Numbered from the stretch's first letter, positions 7,817 to 15,330 are shown. The stretch: 15,860 nt of DNA from JAZLIL01 sp045617405 (GCA_045617405.1 JAZLIL010000183.1:1-15860), one strand, 5' to 3'. Numbers and translations are program-made. Notes: a model not told the origin generated them from the letters alone.

Positions 7817-8971
7817 ATGAAAAGATGTAAGAAGATTATTGCAGTGATTCTGATTGCAGTGCTTGGTGCACTTGCCCTTTGTGCATGCGGAAGCAGTTCG
7901 AAGACGGCTTCAAGTGATATGGCAGTGATGGAGGCGGCTCCGGCTGCAGCAGTGGAAATGAAGTCGGAAGAATTCGGCTATGCCGACTACAACAGCGGTG
8001 GCGGCGGATACTACGACGAGGAACCTATGGCACCGGCACCCGCTTCGGAAGAGGCAGAGAGTATTTCTGCGGATTCTGAAGCTCAGGTAAACTCGAACAC
8101 AGGCAGAAAGCTCATAAAGAACGTCAACATGACGATGGAGACTCTGACCTTCGACGATACGATCGCAATGATTGAAAAGAAGGCAGCAGAGCTTGGCGGT
8201 TACGTGGAGAACTCAAGCGTCAACAACGGTTCGCCCTATGATTACTACTATACATCTTCAAGCGTCGGCTACAGAAGGATGAGAAATGCAACCTACACTG
8301 TACGTATTCCGGCAGCAAGACTTGAAATCTATACCGATGCAGTGGGAGACATGGGAAGCGTTAAGAGCAAGAGTCTTACGACAAATGATGTTACACTTGC
8401 CTACGTTGACACCGAAAGCCGTGTAAAGGCGTTAAGGATTCAGCAGGAGAGACTGCTTGACCTTCTTTCCGAGGCAGATGAAATTGAGAGCATCATTGAA
8501 CTTGAAAGACGTCTGAGCGATGTAAATTATGAGCTTGAGAGAAACGAGAGCGTTATCAGAAATTATGACAATCTCGTAACCTTCAGTACAATCTTCATTG
8601 ACATTACCGAGGTTGAGAGGATTACACATGAGCCTACGGCACCGAAGACAGTAGGTCAGAGAATCAGCGAAGGTCTCTCAGACACCTTCTACGATCTTGG
8701 TGAGGGCTTCAAGAACTTCACTGTCAACTTTATCGTGAATCTGCCCCGTATCATCCTCACAATTGTGCTTCTTGTAATTGCCATCTTCATTATCGTGAAG
8801 CTTATCGTCTTCATCATGAAACTGATCAGAAAGTCAGCAGGAAGCGACAAGGAAGCAAAGCCTAAGAAGGAAAAGAAGCCGAGAAAGCCTCTCTTCAGGA
8901 AAAAGAAGGCAGATAAGGAAGAGGAATCTTCTGAGATTTCGGAAAAAGACGCCGGCGAAGAAGATAAATAA
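7817..8971 (+). CDS. DUF4349 domain membrane lipoprotein
   Basis: This 384-residue protein begins with a lipoprotein signal peptide: MKRCKK, a hydrophobic stretch and the lipobox LCAC, giving lipidated Cys24. A low-complexity Ala/Pro/Gly/Glu linker follows. The DUF4349 domain spans about 95-268, with a coiled-coil-like helix (RVKALRIQQERLLDLLSEA and onward) in its second half. A transmembrane helix (about 304-336) and a Lys/Glu-rich cytoplasmic tail end the protein, so it is fixed to the membrane at both ends. The domain's function is not established. The ATG at 7817 is favoured by GGAG six bases upstream; upstream GTG and ATG codons in frame are weaker. A large repeat structure directly follows the stop codon. 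Confidence 0.88.
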   Translation: MKRCKKIIAVILIAVLGALALCACGSSSKTASSDMAVMEAAPAAAVEMKSEEFGYADYNSGGGGYYDEEPMAPAPASEEAESISADSEAQVNSNTGRKLIKNVNMTMETLTFDDTIAMIEKKAAELGGYVENSSVNNGSPYDYYYTSSSVGYRRMRNATYTVRIPAARLEIYTDAVGDMGSVKSKSLTTNDVTLAYVDTESRVKALRIQQERLLDLLSEADEIESIIELERRLSDVNYELERNESVIRNYDNLVTFSTIFIDITEVERITHEPTAPKTVGQRISEGLSDTFYDLGEGFKNFTVNFIVNLPRIILTIVLLVIAIFIIVKLIVFIMKLIRKSAGSDKEAKPKKEKKPRKPLFRKKKADKEEESSEISEKDAGEEDK

Positions 8972-8972
8972 G

Positions 8973-9075
8973 ACTCGCCAGGACTCGCCACGGGGACGGT
9001 GGTGTGGTTAGCGAGCCGTAAACTCAAGCAGAAAAACTGACCACACCACCGTCCCCTGGTGGGAAACTGGCGAGT
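8973..9075. repeat. REP-like inverted repeat structure
   Basis: GGGGACGGTGGTGTGGT (8992-9008) is perfectly inverted at 9040-9056 with a 31-nt spacer. An outer pair ACTCGCCA (8973-8980 and again 8983-8990, a 10-bp tandem repeat) matches TGGCGAGT (9068-9075). The whole could fold as a long hairpin between the 3' ends of two convergent genes and might act as a terminator or mRNA stabiliser, although there is no T-tract. It resembles REP/BIME-type elements, but no REP-associated transposase is present in the window. Confidence 0.75.
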
Positions 9076-9080
9076 TACGG

Positions 9081-9998
9081 TCAGTTCGAAGCTACAAAAT
9101 CGTAGAGCATGCGGGCTCCGTCGGCGAGGCGGGGAGCCGGACGTGAAAGCTCGTTATTCTTGAGGTTGAGGATCGCATTGTTTTTAACGGCAGTTATGTT
9201 CTGCCATCCGGTACGTCCGAGGATCTCTTCCTCGGGGGTAGGACCTTCGCCATAGTACATCGAAACTGTCATGATGTAATCGGGATTTCGTTCGATAATC
9301 TGCTCTTCAGAGATCTCGGCCCAGCCTTCTACATCGCTAAAGCAGTTCTTAAGTCCCATCATCTCGGCAACTTCGTTCATGAAAGTGCCCTTTCCGGCTG
9401 TCCAGAGTCCCCACTCAAGCGGTGAAACTTCGAAGTAGATTGACTTGCCTTCTGTGAAAGCATCTCCGCTTATCTTGGCGAAGGTTGTTTTCATATTATC
9501 GATAAGGGCAGCAGCTTCGTCATTCTTTCCAATAGCAGTACCGATCATCTCAATAGCAGTATATACATCAGCAATTTCATCAGCATCACTGACAACAACG
9601 TGAACACCGGCAGCTTCAAGCTGTGCAACCTGTTCATCACTCTGTTCCATAGCAGCCATAAAAAGAACGTCGGGTTTCAGAACGAGAATCTGCTCAATGT
9701 TGGTCTCGTGACCGGACTGAACAGTTGGAACATCAAGAACTTCCGTCGGATAGTCACAGAATTCGCCGCGTCCAACAATAAGGTCACCTGCGCCAAGGGC
9801 GTAGAGAATCTCGCAGTCGCAGGCAGTAAGGACAACAATCCTGGAGGCAGGCTCTTCGAGAGTTACTTCACGGCCTTTCATATCAGTTACGGAAACAACT
9901 GAAGTCTGTTTTGAAGGTTCCGTATCAGACGATTTTCCGCAGGAACATAGTGTAAAGATCATTATAGCAAAAATAATAAGAGTGATTATTTTTTTCAT
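9081..9998 (-). CDS. BtuF-like ABC transporter substrate-binding lipoprotein
   Basis: This 305-residue protein is an extracytoplasmic binding protein of the helical-backbone class (Peripla_BP_2), used by importers of cobalamin, haem and ferric siderophores. It has a signal peptide with lipobox LCSC (Cys20), then the family pattern RIVVLTACDCEILYALGAGD, GHETNIEQILVLKPDVLF and a C-terminal lobe ending with RLADGARMLYDF. The ligand cannot be proven from sequence; cobalamin is suggested by the three cobalamin riboswitches and two DUF4430 proteins next to it. GGGAGG lies six bases before the ATG. No permease or ATPase gene follows: the next gene downstream is convergent, so it would work with components encoded elsewhere. 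The nearby riboswitch at 10125 points away from it. Confidence 0.88.
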   Translation of the reverse strand: MKKIITLIIFAIMIFTLCSCGKSSDTEPSKQTSVVSVTDMKGREVTLEEPASRIVVLTACDCEILYALGAGDLIVGRGEFCDYPTEVLDVPTVQSGHETNIEQILVLKPDVLFMAAMEQSDEQVAQLEAAGVHVVVSDADEIADVYTAIEMIGTAIGKNDEAAALIDNMKTTFAKISGDAFTEGKSIYFEVSPLEWGLWTAGKGTFMNEVAEMMGLKNCFSDVEGWAEISEEQIIERNPDYIMTVSMYYGEGPTPEEEILGRTGWQNITAVKNNAILNLKNNELSRPAPRLADGARMLYDFVASN

Positions 9999-10074
9999 GT
10001 TTGCCTCCCTAAAAGATTATTCAGGGATAGGATAACCAAAATTTGAAAGAATGTCCATGACGAAAACACCATGC

Positions 10075-10103
10075 TTGACAAAATTCCGGCAAACGGTTAA
10101 AAT
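10075..10103 (+). promoter_or_regulatory. Strong promoter of the orphan cobalamin riboswitch
   Basis: A consensus -35 TTGACA (10075-10080) and -10 TAAAAT (10098-10103) are exactly 17 bases apart. Transcription should start near 10110, about 15 bases before the riboswitch P1 stem. This sets the direction as plus strand, away from the substrate-binding gene. Confidence 0.7.
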
Positions 10104-10124
10104 TCATTTGGAATTGAATAAGAG

Positions 10125-10226
10125 ATGCAGTTGCACGATTTTTATCGTATCCGGGAATGGAGTGAGAAGCTCCGCGAGTGGGTCACTGTGATGCCGAAAG
10201 GCTAAGTCAGATTACGGAAACTGCAT
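10125..10226 (+). promoter_or_regulatory. Cobalamin riboswitch aptamer (compact form)
   Basis: The closing P1 stem pairs ATGCAGTT (10125-10132) with AACTGCAT (10219-10226). Inside are the core landmarks of cobalamin riboswitches: GGGAA, then GTGAGAA flanked by a GGAG/CTCC stem, then CACTGTGA, a short GCCGAAAGGC hairpin, and a B12-box-like AAGTCAGA. The peripheral P8-P12 part is short, as in compact class II-type forms. A CTG-CCGTCAC-CAG hairpin (10235-10247) could make the L5-L13 contact, through TCAC with GTGG; this pairing is inference. It is followed by a terminator at 10271. No gene in the window is clearly its target. Confidence 0.85.
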
Positions 10227-10270
10227 TGTAGATGCTGCCGTCACCAGTGTTTATTGAAGATGTTATCTCT

Positions 10271-10296
10271 GCACGGCTTTGCCGTGCATTTTTTGT
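10271..10296 (+). terminator. Intrinsic terminator of the orphan riboswitch
   Basis: A perfect 7-bp stem GCACGGC/GCCGTGC (10271-10277, 10281-10287) with a TTT loop is followed by ATTTTTT. It is the likely expression platform of the riboswitch at 10125, ending transcription when cobalamin is bound. Confidence 0.85.
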
Positions 10297-10403
10297 GGAG
10301 CGAAGGGCAAAAACATGCGCCCCTGCGCTTAGAGAGCTGGTGAAGGCATGCGAAAAACTTCACATCGCTTACCAGACTTTCATTAGTTAATTGCCTACTT
10401 CAG

Positions 10404-10436
10404 AAAAAAGGACCCGTCATGGACGAGTCCTTTTTT
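10404..10436. terminator. Bidirectional intrinsic terminator
   Basis: Six A, the stem GGACccGTC/GACgaGTCC around an ATG loop, and six T form a symmetric element that could stop transcripts from either side. It separates the orphan riboswitch from the next promoter. Confidence 0.85.
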
Positions 10437-10448
10437 CTTGCTTGACGG

Positions 10449-10479
10449 TTTCCCACCAGGGGACGGTGGTGTGGTTAGT
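10449..10479. repeat. Inverted copy of the 9040-9066 repeat
   Basis: Bases 10449-10475 are the exact reverse complement of 9040-9066 (27 bp). They contain the GGGGACGGTGGTGTGGT core. The similarity continues for a few more bases (TTAGT against TCAGT). It lies just before the promoter at 10494, and together the two copies bracket the substrate-binding gene and the orphan riboswitch. Confidence 0.8.
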
Positions 10480-10493
10480 TGTTATGGTTCCAC

Positions 10494-10522
10494 TTGACAT
10501 CGTATTGGCGACATGGTAGTAT
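10494..10522 (+). promoter_or_regulatory. Promoter of the DUF4430 giant-protein leader
   Basis: Consensus TTGACA (10494-10499), a 17-base spacer and TAGTAT (10517-10522). The block from GGTTCCACTTGACATC to the -10 box is largely repeated before the second leader at 15013, which supports its function. Confidence 0.65.
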
Positions 10523-10540
10523 GTTTGTGCAAATTTAACG

Positions 10541-10791
10541 GAGAGTTGTCACATCGGCCGTAAAGGACTGTTGTTCAGGCAGATGTGTTAGAAGGAATGG
10601 GGATATGAACCCCGCGTTACCGGCGCTGTGTGCAGGAGGACGTTCCGAAGCACCTTATGGGTGTGAGCCGAAAGGCTTCCACTGGACGTAAAGTCTGGGA
10701 AGGTAGGAAACGTTCGCAGGATGTGAAAGCATCCCTACTGCGAGTCAGAAGACAGACGATTTCCGAGAATAGAGCCTCATGGTATCAGAGG
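10541..10791 (+). promoter_or_regulatory. Cobalamin riboswitch controlling the DUF4430 giant protein
   Basis: The leader shows the cobalamin riboswitch core in order: CACATC/GATGTG helix, AGAAGGAA, a GGGG/CCCC stem, GCGTTACCGGCGCTGTG, a long peripheral arm, TCCACTGG, CTGGGAAGG, and the B12-box-like GAGTCAGAAGACAGAC (from 10742). The L5 loop sequence TACC (10618-10621) can pair with GGTA in the loop of the CCTC/GAGG hairpin (10775-10791), the expected kissing contact. A terminator follows at 10814. A near-identical copy stands at 15061. By family knowledge, bound cobalamin should lower expression of the gene at 10916. Confidence 0.93.
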
Positions 10792-10813
10792 TTTTACGAG
10801 TACACAAATATCG

Positions 10814-10847
10814 GGTGTGCTGACATTTTTGTCAGCACACCTTTTTT
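10814..10847 (+). terminator. Riboswitch-linked intrinsic terminator
   Basis: An 11-bp perfect stem GGTGTGCTGAC/GTCAGCACACC (10814-10824, 10831-10841) is followed by six T. It lies between the aptamer and the ATG at 10916 and so is the probable off-switch. Confidence 0.9.
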
Positions 10848-10915
10848 GATCTTTGTCACTAAATTCTCCGTTAGTCAAAGCATGAGCCATAAGGCAAAAA
10901 GAAAAGGAGGAGAAA

Positions 10916-13900
10916 ATGAAAAGTAACAAAGTTGGAAGAACTGTGTCAAAGCTTTTGGCAATAGTCCTTGTGTTCGCGATGGTCATCGGAATGGCTCCGG
11001 TGACATTGGCGAAGGCAGATGACGGCGGAAGTGTATCGCCTGTCACAGCTACTGTTAATTTTACGGCACAGGCTGGAGGAGCATTTCGTATAGCGCCCCA
11101 GTACAACGTGTCTGTTTCAAGTAATCTTGCAGAAAGCTACGGATACGAAGATCAGGTGGCCTCAGGATCGGCAGTATCAGCACCTACCCCTGGACCAACA
11201 AAGACTATTAATATAAAGGCCGCGCCCAAGACAGTGAATCTGACATTTTACAATGAAGATGGAACAGAGGCACTTTCGTCAGGTGTGACGGAAAACGGTC
11301 TTGATTCTAAACAACAATACCATCTGTACACTTTAAATCTGCCTGTCGGAAATTACGTTTTTAAGGGAACTGACGGTGGAGTTGACATCGGCGGCAGTAC
11401 GCTCACAATTTCTGATTCAACCAAGAACAATGAGACGTTCACTTTAATGAGGGTGAATTTCTACTACAATTACACGGGAACAGAGTTTAGAGAAACTGAA
11501 AAGTGGACGTTGTCAGGACTTAAGAATGCTGAGACAGGAAAGCCCGCCATTCTTGGACCGCAGTATGCTTCATCAGGCAAGGTTTATCAGCCGACAGTGA
11601 TGATCGCCGGAGTAAATTATGATGGCGGATCAGTGACGATCAATGATGCGAGTCTTCTTAATGATTTCTATCTCAAGACTTTTTCTGCTCAGAAGGTCAC
11701 TGCGAATTACACTGTTCAGAATAAGACTCTGCCGATCGCAAAGTACAACACATTTACACTGACTGCACCTACCGGAGCAACGGCAAAGTTCTACAATCAG
11801 ACGAAGAACTACGTTGTGACACCGATGTCAACAGCAGAATTGACGACGACAGACAACAGTGACGGTACAACTACATACAAGTTTAAGTCTCAGTCAACAA
11901 GCTTTGGTGCACAGTATTCCTACCGTTTTACAATGAACGGAAAGGTTACACAGGCCGGATACATGGTTAATAACGGCAGCGCTGTGATCACATTCCCTGA
12001 TGATAAGACACTATCAGAGCGTAATTCAGTTATTAATTATGATGATAACAGCATTCTTCTGAATGTCACAGTTTCGGGTGCTGATGAACTGACATACACA
12101 AATGAGCTTAAGCTCGCAGCAGCGGGAGATACCTTTAGGCTTCGTGCATTCCGCGCAGCATGGGAGATTATTGACACAACAACGGCAAATCACATGATCG
12201 AGCCTGATTTCCATTATGAGGTTATTGAGGGTAGTGATGTTGTAAGCGTGACTCCAATCGCCAATGAATATGAGAGCGGAAAGACAACAGGTAACGCAAA
12301 GGACAACTGGGCTACTGTCACAGCCCTTAAGAATGGAACTGCCCTTATAAAGGTCTGGTACGATGCCATTGATATTCAGGGCTCAAGCGTTGGTAACGGC
12401 ACTTACGGTGCGACTGATCCTGCACGTTACGGCATAGTTGCAGTTAAGGTAGGAGATTCTTCAACTCTTGACTGGAAGCCGATGAGTGCAGACGGTAATT
12501 GGGATTCAGAGCTTGATACCCTTTACTATGAGGGTACATCAGGTACTTTCAGATGCCAGCCTGCAGGCTTGACATCGATGAGCGTATGCAACATAAACGG
12601 ATCAGTAAAGTCTGAGTGGCAGAATGTTTCAGCAGGTCCCCAGGGTATCTACAACGTACCTGTAAAGACAGGAGCAAATGTCATCAAGGCCGTAACTGCA
12701 AACGGTACATCATTTATGATCGTCCGTGCAAAGCAGATCACAGTGACAATTAAGAATAACACTACAGGTGTAGAAGGAACAAATGCAAATCCTCCTGCAA
12801 TAACTGTTGGTGACAGTGTTACCGTAAGCTTTGGTAAGCTTGACATGCCGATTCCCAAGATGAGCGGTGTCTACAATCCCGGATACATGGGAACAGCAAA
12901 GACAGCTTACATGCTGAATGGAAATGTTAAGCTGTTCTCTGCAGGAACGCAGTATGATTTCGCACTTTCCGATAAGAACTCCATTACATTTACAGCTCTT
13001 GCTTCGGGAACAAATAATCTCACAGCCGGTTACATAGATCTTTCATCGATGGGAGATCCCTTCGGAAATCACAGAAGGATCGACGAGAACGGAAAGGCAA
13101 CAAACACAAATGCTGTCGAAGTATTTGGAAAGTTCGGAAGCCTTCCCGATGTAAGCTTCAATGTTGCAGACAATACGTCATATGATTATGCGGCACTTTA
13201 CGATGAGGTCACAGGTATTACGACCACATCAAATAAGACAATACTCTTCTATGGAGCATCGTCATTTATGGCCGGTCTTAATATCCAGAACAAGGCACCG
13301 GGAGCTACAGTAACCTGGTCACAGACAACCGAGTATATGGAGAACCAGCCAACATGGTCATTTAATGCCAAGGTTACATCAACCAGCAATTACAATACAA
13401 TTGACCTCAAGTACTGGTATGAAAACGAGACACCTGTAACGGTAAGACTTGAAAACGGCATTCAGAAGGTGATCGATGGATTTGTTGCAGATGCATCGAA
13501 GAAGCTCTACATTCAGATCATTGTTACACCTGCAGATTCAAGGATAGGTGCAGCAAAGGTTTATGATGCATACGTTGTCAACGCTAAGGCTGGTTCGGGA
13601 AGTGCATCAGGCGGAAGCGGATCTGGCTCCGGTGATGACTCAGGAAGCGGATCAGGCTCAGGAAGCGGAACAGGCGGTGGTTCAGGCGTTATTACACCTC
13701 CTTCAGATATTACAGTCAATGTAACTGTTCTTGGTGACAGTGCACATGGTGACAATGGTACAGCGCACACGCTCACAACAGGCGGCCTTGCCAACTGGTA
13801 TTCAGGTTCAGTCACAATTCCTGCAGGTTCAACAGTCAGTACTGCACTTGCTGAGGTTGAGGCAAACAGTGGACTGAGCTTCATATACTCAGGTTCAAAT

Positions 13901-14902
13901 TACATTTCAGCTGTTTACTACAATGGAGTCATACTCTCTGAGTTTACAAACGGCATGAATTCCGGATGGATGTACACAAGAAACGGGTCACATCCCAACC
14001 TCGGTGTTGCTGAACAGACATTGAGCAATGGTGATTCAATCGTATTCCATTACACAGACGACTGGACACTTGAATCAGATAGTTATGTCCTCGATGGCGG
14101 CGGTACATCAGGGAATAGCGGCACAGGCGGAGCCGGTGGTGCAGCAGGCGCAGGCGGAGCTGCAGGAGCAGCAGGTGCTAAGACAGGTGACAAGGCTGAA
14201 GGCGAGCAGACAACAGCCGAGAACGCAGCACCCGGGGACAAGGCAGTCATCAACGGCGTAGAGGTTGTCGATGTTGCAGCAATGACTGCAGATGAGGCAG
14301 TTGGGACTCTTGCAGAGATCTTTGAAGACACAAAGATTAAAGCTGTAGCAGCTCCTGAGACAGCAAACATCACCGAAGCAGTCAAGGCGACGGCAGCTAC
14401 AAATGAAGACGGAAAGCAGATCTTCGTCGATGAGAACGGTGAGGTTGTAAAGGATGCCTTTGTTGAGAAGGAGAACGGCAAGAAATCCTTCGTAGACGAG
14501 AATGGCGAGGCAGTAAAGAACACCGTTATCGCTGCGGCAAATCCCGAGACAGGTAAGACAGAGATGTTCTACACCAATGCCAAGGGTAACGTCGTAACCG
14601 ACAAGGTCATCAAGCTTGAAAACGGCGGGAAGATGATCGCAAAGGAGAACGGTGCGATTGCAACAAACGAGGTTGTAACTGCTCCTAACGGAAAGACCTA
14701 CTTCGCAGGCGCAGACGGACTTGTAGTAAAGTCGGCAGTCATTGAGACCTCAGAGGGCACGACAGTGATCACAAACAAGAACGGCGTGATCGTAAAGAAT
14801 GCCTGGGTCGAGATGGACGGCGTAATGTACAAGTGCAACAAGAAGGGCGTTGTAACAAAGACAAAGCCCGCAGGCAGGAAGTCAGGAAAGAAGAACAAAT
14901 AG
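10916..14902 (+). CDS. Secreted wall-associated DUF4430 (transcobalamin-like) protein
   Basis: This 1328-residue protein has a signal peptide (cleavage likely after VTLAKA, about residue 32). The large N-terminal region (to about 890) is beta-rich; its middle contains a segment (IPKMSGVYNPGYMGTAKTAY) that I associate with large clostridial surface DUF4430 proteins. A Gly/Ser linker (about 892-925) leads to the DUF4430 domain (about 932-1055; ANWYSGSVTIPAGSTVSTAL, SGWMYTRNG, HYTDDWTLES), related to the C-terminal domain of intrinsic factor/transcobalamin. A Gly/Ala linker (1061-1098), a helical part and seven repeats (1160-1315) resembling cell-wall-binding repeats follow; there is no LPXTG. 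Start: GGAGGA just before the ATG. Role inferred: corrinoid capture at the wall, repressed by cobalamin through the leader. Confidence 0.88.
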   Translation: MKSNKVGRTVSKLLAIVLVFAMVIGMAPVTLAKADDGGSVSPVTATVNFTAQAGGAFRIAPQYNVSVSSNLAESYGYEDQVASGSAVSAPTPGPTKTINIKAAPKTVNLTFYNEDGTEALSSGVTENGLDSKQQYHLYTLNLPVGNYVFKGTDGGVDIGGSTLTISDSTKNNETFTLMRVNFYYNYTGTEFRETEKWTLSGLKNAETGKPAILGPQYASSGKVYQPTVMIAGVNYDGGSVTINDASLLNDFYLKTFSAQKVTANYTVQNKTLPIAKYNTFTLTAPTGATAKFYNQTKNYVVTPMSTAELTTTDNSDGTTTYKFKSQSTSFGAQYSYRFTMNGKVTQAGYMVNNGSAVITFPDDKTLSERNSVINYDDNSILLNVTVSGADELTYTNELKLAAAGDTFRLRAFRAAWEIIDTTTANHMIEPDFHYEVIEGSDVVSVTPIANEYESGKTTGNAKDNWATVTALKNGTALIKVWYDAIDIQGSSVGNGTYGATDPARYGIVAVKVGDSSTLDWKPMSADGNWDSELDTLYYEGTSGTFRCQPAGLTSMSVCNINGSVKSEWQNVSAGPQGIYNVPVKTGANVIKAVTANGTSFMIVRAKQITVTIKNNTTGVEGTNANPPAITVGDSVTVSFGKLDMPIPKMSGVYNPGYMGTAKTAYMLNGNVKLFSAGTQYDFALSDKNSITFTALASGTNNLTAGYIDLSSMGDPFGNHRRIDENGKATNTNAVEVFGKFGSLPDVSFNVADNTSYDYAALYDEVTGITTTSNKTILFYGASSFMAGLNIQNKAPGATVTWSQTTEYMENQPTWSFNAKVTSTSNYNTIDLKYWYENETPVTVRLENGIQKVIDGFVADASKKLYIQIIVTPADSRIGAAKVYDAYVVNAKAGSGSASGGSGSGSGDDSGSGSGSGSGTGGGSGVITPPSDITVNVTVLGDSAHGDNGTAHTLTTGGLANWYSGSVTIPAGSTVSTALAEVEANSGLSFIYSGSNYISAVYYNGVILSEFTNGMNSGWMYTRNGSHPNLGVAEQTLSNGDSIVFHYTDDWTLESDSYVLDGGGTSGNSGTGGAGGAAGAGGAAGAAGAKTGDKAEGEQTTAENAAPGDKAVINGVEVVDVAAMTADEAVGTLAEIFEDTKIKAVAAPETANITEAVKATAATNEDGKQIFVDENGEVVKDAFVEKENGKKSFVDENGEAVKNTVIAAANPETGKTEMFYTNAKGNVVTDKVIKLENGGKMIAKENGAIATNEVVTAPNGKTYFAGADGLVVKSAVIETSEGTTVITNKNGVIVKNAWVEMDGVMYKCNKKGVVTKTKPAGRKSGKKNK
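14395..14862 (+). repeat. C-terminal wall-binding-type protein repeats
   Basis: Within the giant protein, about seven units of 21-27 residues recur around the pattern F/Y-x-x-x-x-G-x-V-V-K-(D/N), for example FVDENGEVVKDAF, FVDENGEAVKNTV and VITNKNGVIVKNAW. Their spacing resembles choline-binding/cell-wall-binding repeats, but most of the usual Trp and Tyr residues are missing, so the ligand is uncertain. The first two units are the most alike and suggest duplication. Confidence 0.65.
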
Positions 14903-14920
14903 AAGAGTAGTTCACACAAG

Positions 14921-14948
14921 GAAAGAGCCCGCTGATGCGGGCTCTTTC
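14921..14948 (+). terminator. Intrinsic terminator after the giant DUF4430 gene
   Basis: A perfect 12-bp stem GAAAGAGCCCGC/GCGGGCTCTTTC with a TGAT loop starts 18 bases after the stop codon. The T-rich part is within the stem's 3' arm. Confidence 0.85.
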
Positions 14949-14952
14949 TGTA

Positions 14953-14969
14953 ACTCGCCCGGGACGGTG
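14953..14969. repeat. Partial GGGACGGTG repeat
   Basis: ACTCGCCCGGGACGGTG resembles the left arm of the element near 8983-9000 (ACTCGCCAC plus GGGGACGGTG) but diverges afterwards. It lies between the giant-gene terminator and the promoter at 15013; nothing else is seen in that spacer. Confidence 0.5.
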
Positions 14970-15012
14970 ACTTGAAGACTAATTGAAGCTTAATCGGTGG
15001 GAATGGTTCCAC

Positions 15013-15044
15013 TTGACATCCCCTAGGCGACATGGTAGTATAAT
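15013..15044 (+). promoter_or_regulatory. Promoter of the second DUF4430 leader
   Basis: TTGACA (15013-15018) is followed after 17 bases by TAGTAT (15036-15041), as at 10494. A consensus TATAAT (15039-15044) overlaps it but would give a 20-base spacer. Flanking GGTTCCACTTGACATC and GCGACATGGTAGTAT are shared with the first copy. Confidence 0.65.
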
Positions 15045-15060
15045 TTTGTTAATTTAACGG

Positions 15061-15309
15061 AGAGTTGTCACATCGGCCGTAAAGGGCTTTTAGTCCAGGC
15101 AGATGTGTTAGAAGGAATGGGGAAAAAGCCCCGCGTTACCGGCGCTGTGTGCAGGAGGACGTTCCGAAGCACCTTATTGGTGTGAGCCGAAAGGCTTCCA
15201 CTGGACTTAAAGTCTGGGAAGGTAGGAAACGTTCGCAGGATGAAGATTCATCCCTACTGCGAGTCAGAAGACAGACGATTTCCGAGAATGAAGTTTCTTG
15301 GTGTAAGGA
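15061..15309 (+). promoter_or_regulatory. Cobalamin riboswitch controlling the DUF4430 lipoprotein
   Basis: This is a near-identical copy of the riboswitch at 10541 with the same core elements and B12-box-like GAGTCAGAAGACAGAC (from 15261). Most differences lie in loops, for example GGATG-aagatt-CATCC here against GGATG-tgaaag-CATCC there. The kissing hairpin has a new stem TTCTT/AAGGA (15295-15309) but its loop GGTG can still pair with TACC (15137-15140). This pattern supports a functional RNA and not mere sequence duplication. Confidence 0.93.
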
Positions 15310-15330
15310 GCTTTTACGTACACAAACATC

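Larger units (their letters stand above)
10110..10436 (+). ncRNA. Candidate cobalamin-controlled small RNA transcript
   Basis: From the promoter at 10075 the readthrough RNA would run through the riboswitch and its terminator to a second terminator at 10404-10436, about 325 nt. Between the two terminators no reading frame exceeds about 16 codons, and none has a convincing ribosome binding site. A hairpin with arms GTGAAG (10340-10345) and CTTCAC (10358-10363), extended by CTGG/CCAG, is the only clear structure there. A relic leader whose gene was lost is the main alternative. Confidence 0.35.

Noticed and set aside
9999..10300. Riboswitch as regulator of the BtuF-like gene on the minus strand
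   Set aside because: All core motifs, the B12-box-like sequence, the promoter and the T-tract of the terminator read on the plus strand, away from that gene. The minus strand shows no cobalamin riboswitch there.
10630..10926. 98-codon open frame inside the first large leader, and a similar 65-codon frame at 15149
   Set aside because: Both lie in the conserved riboswitch RNA and share it because the leaders are copies; the encoded sequence has no ribosome binding site and follows RNA structure, not codon patterns.
13590..14160. Repetitive Gly/Ser and Gly/Ala codon stretches as DNA repeats or a CRISPR-like array
   Set aside because: They are low-complexity protein linkers in a good reading frame, without regular repeat-spacer units. 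No CRISPR array is seen anywhere in the window.
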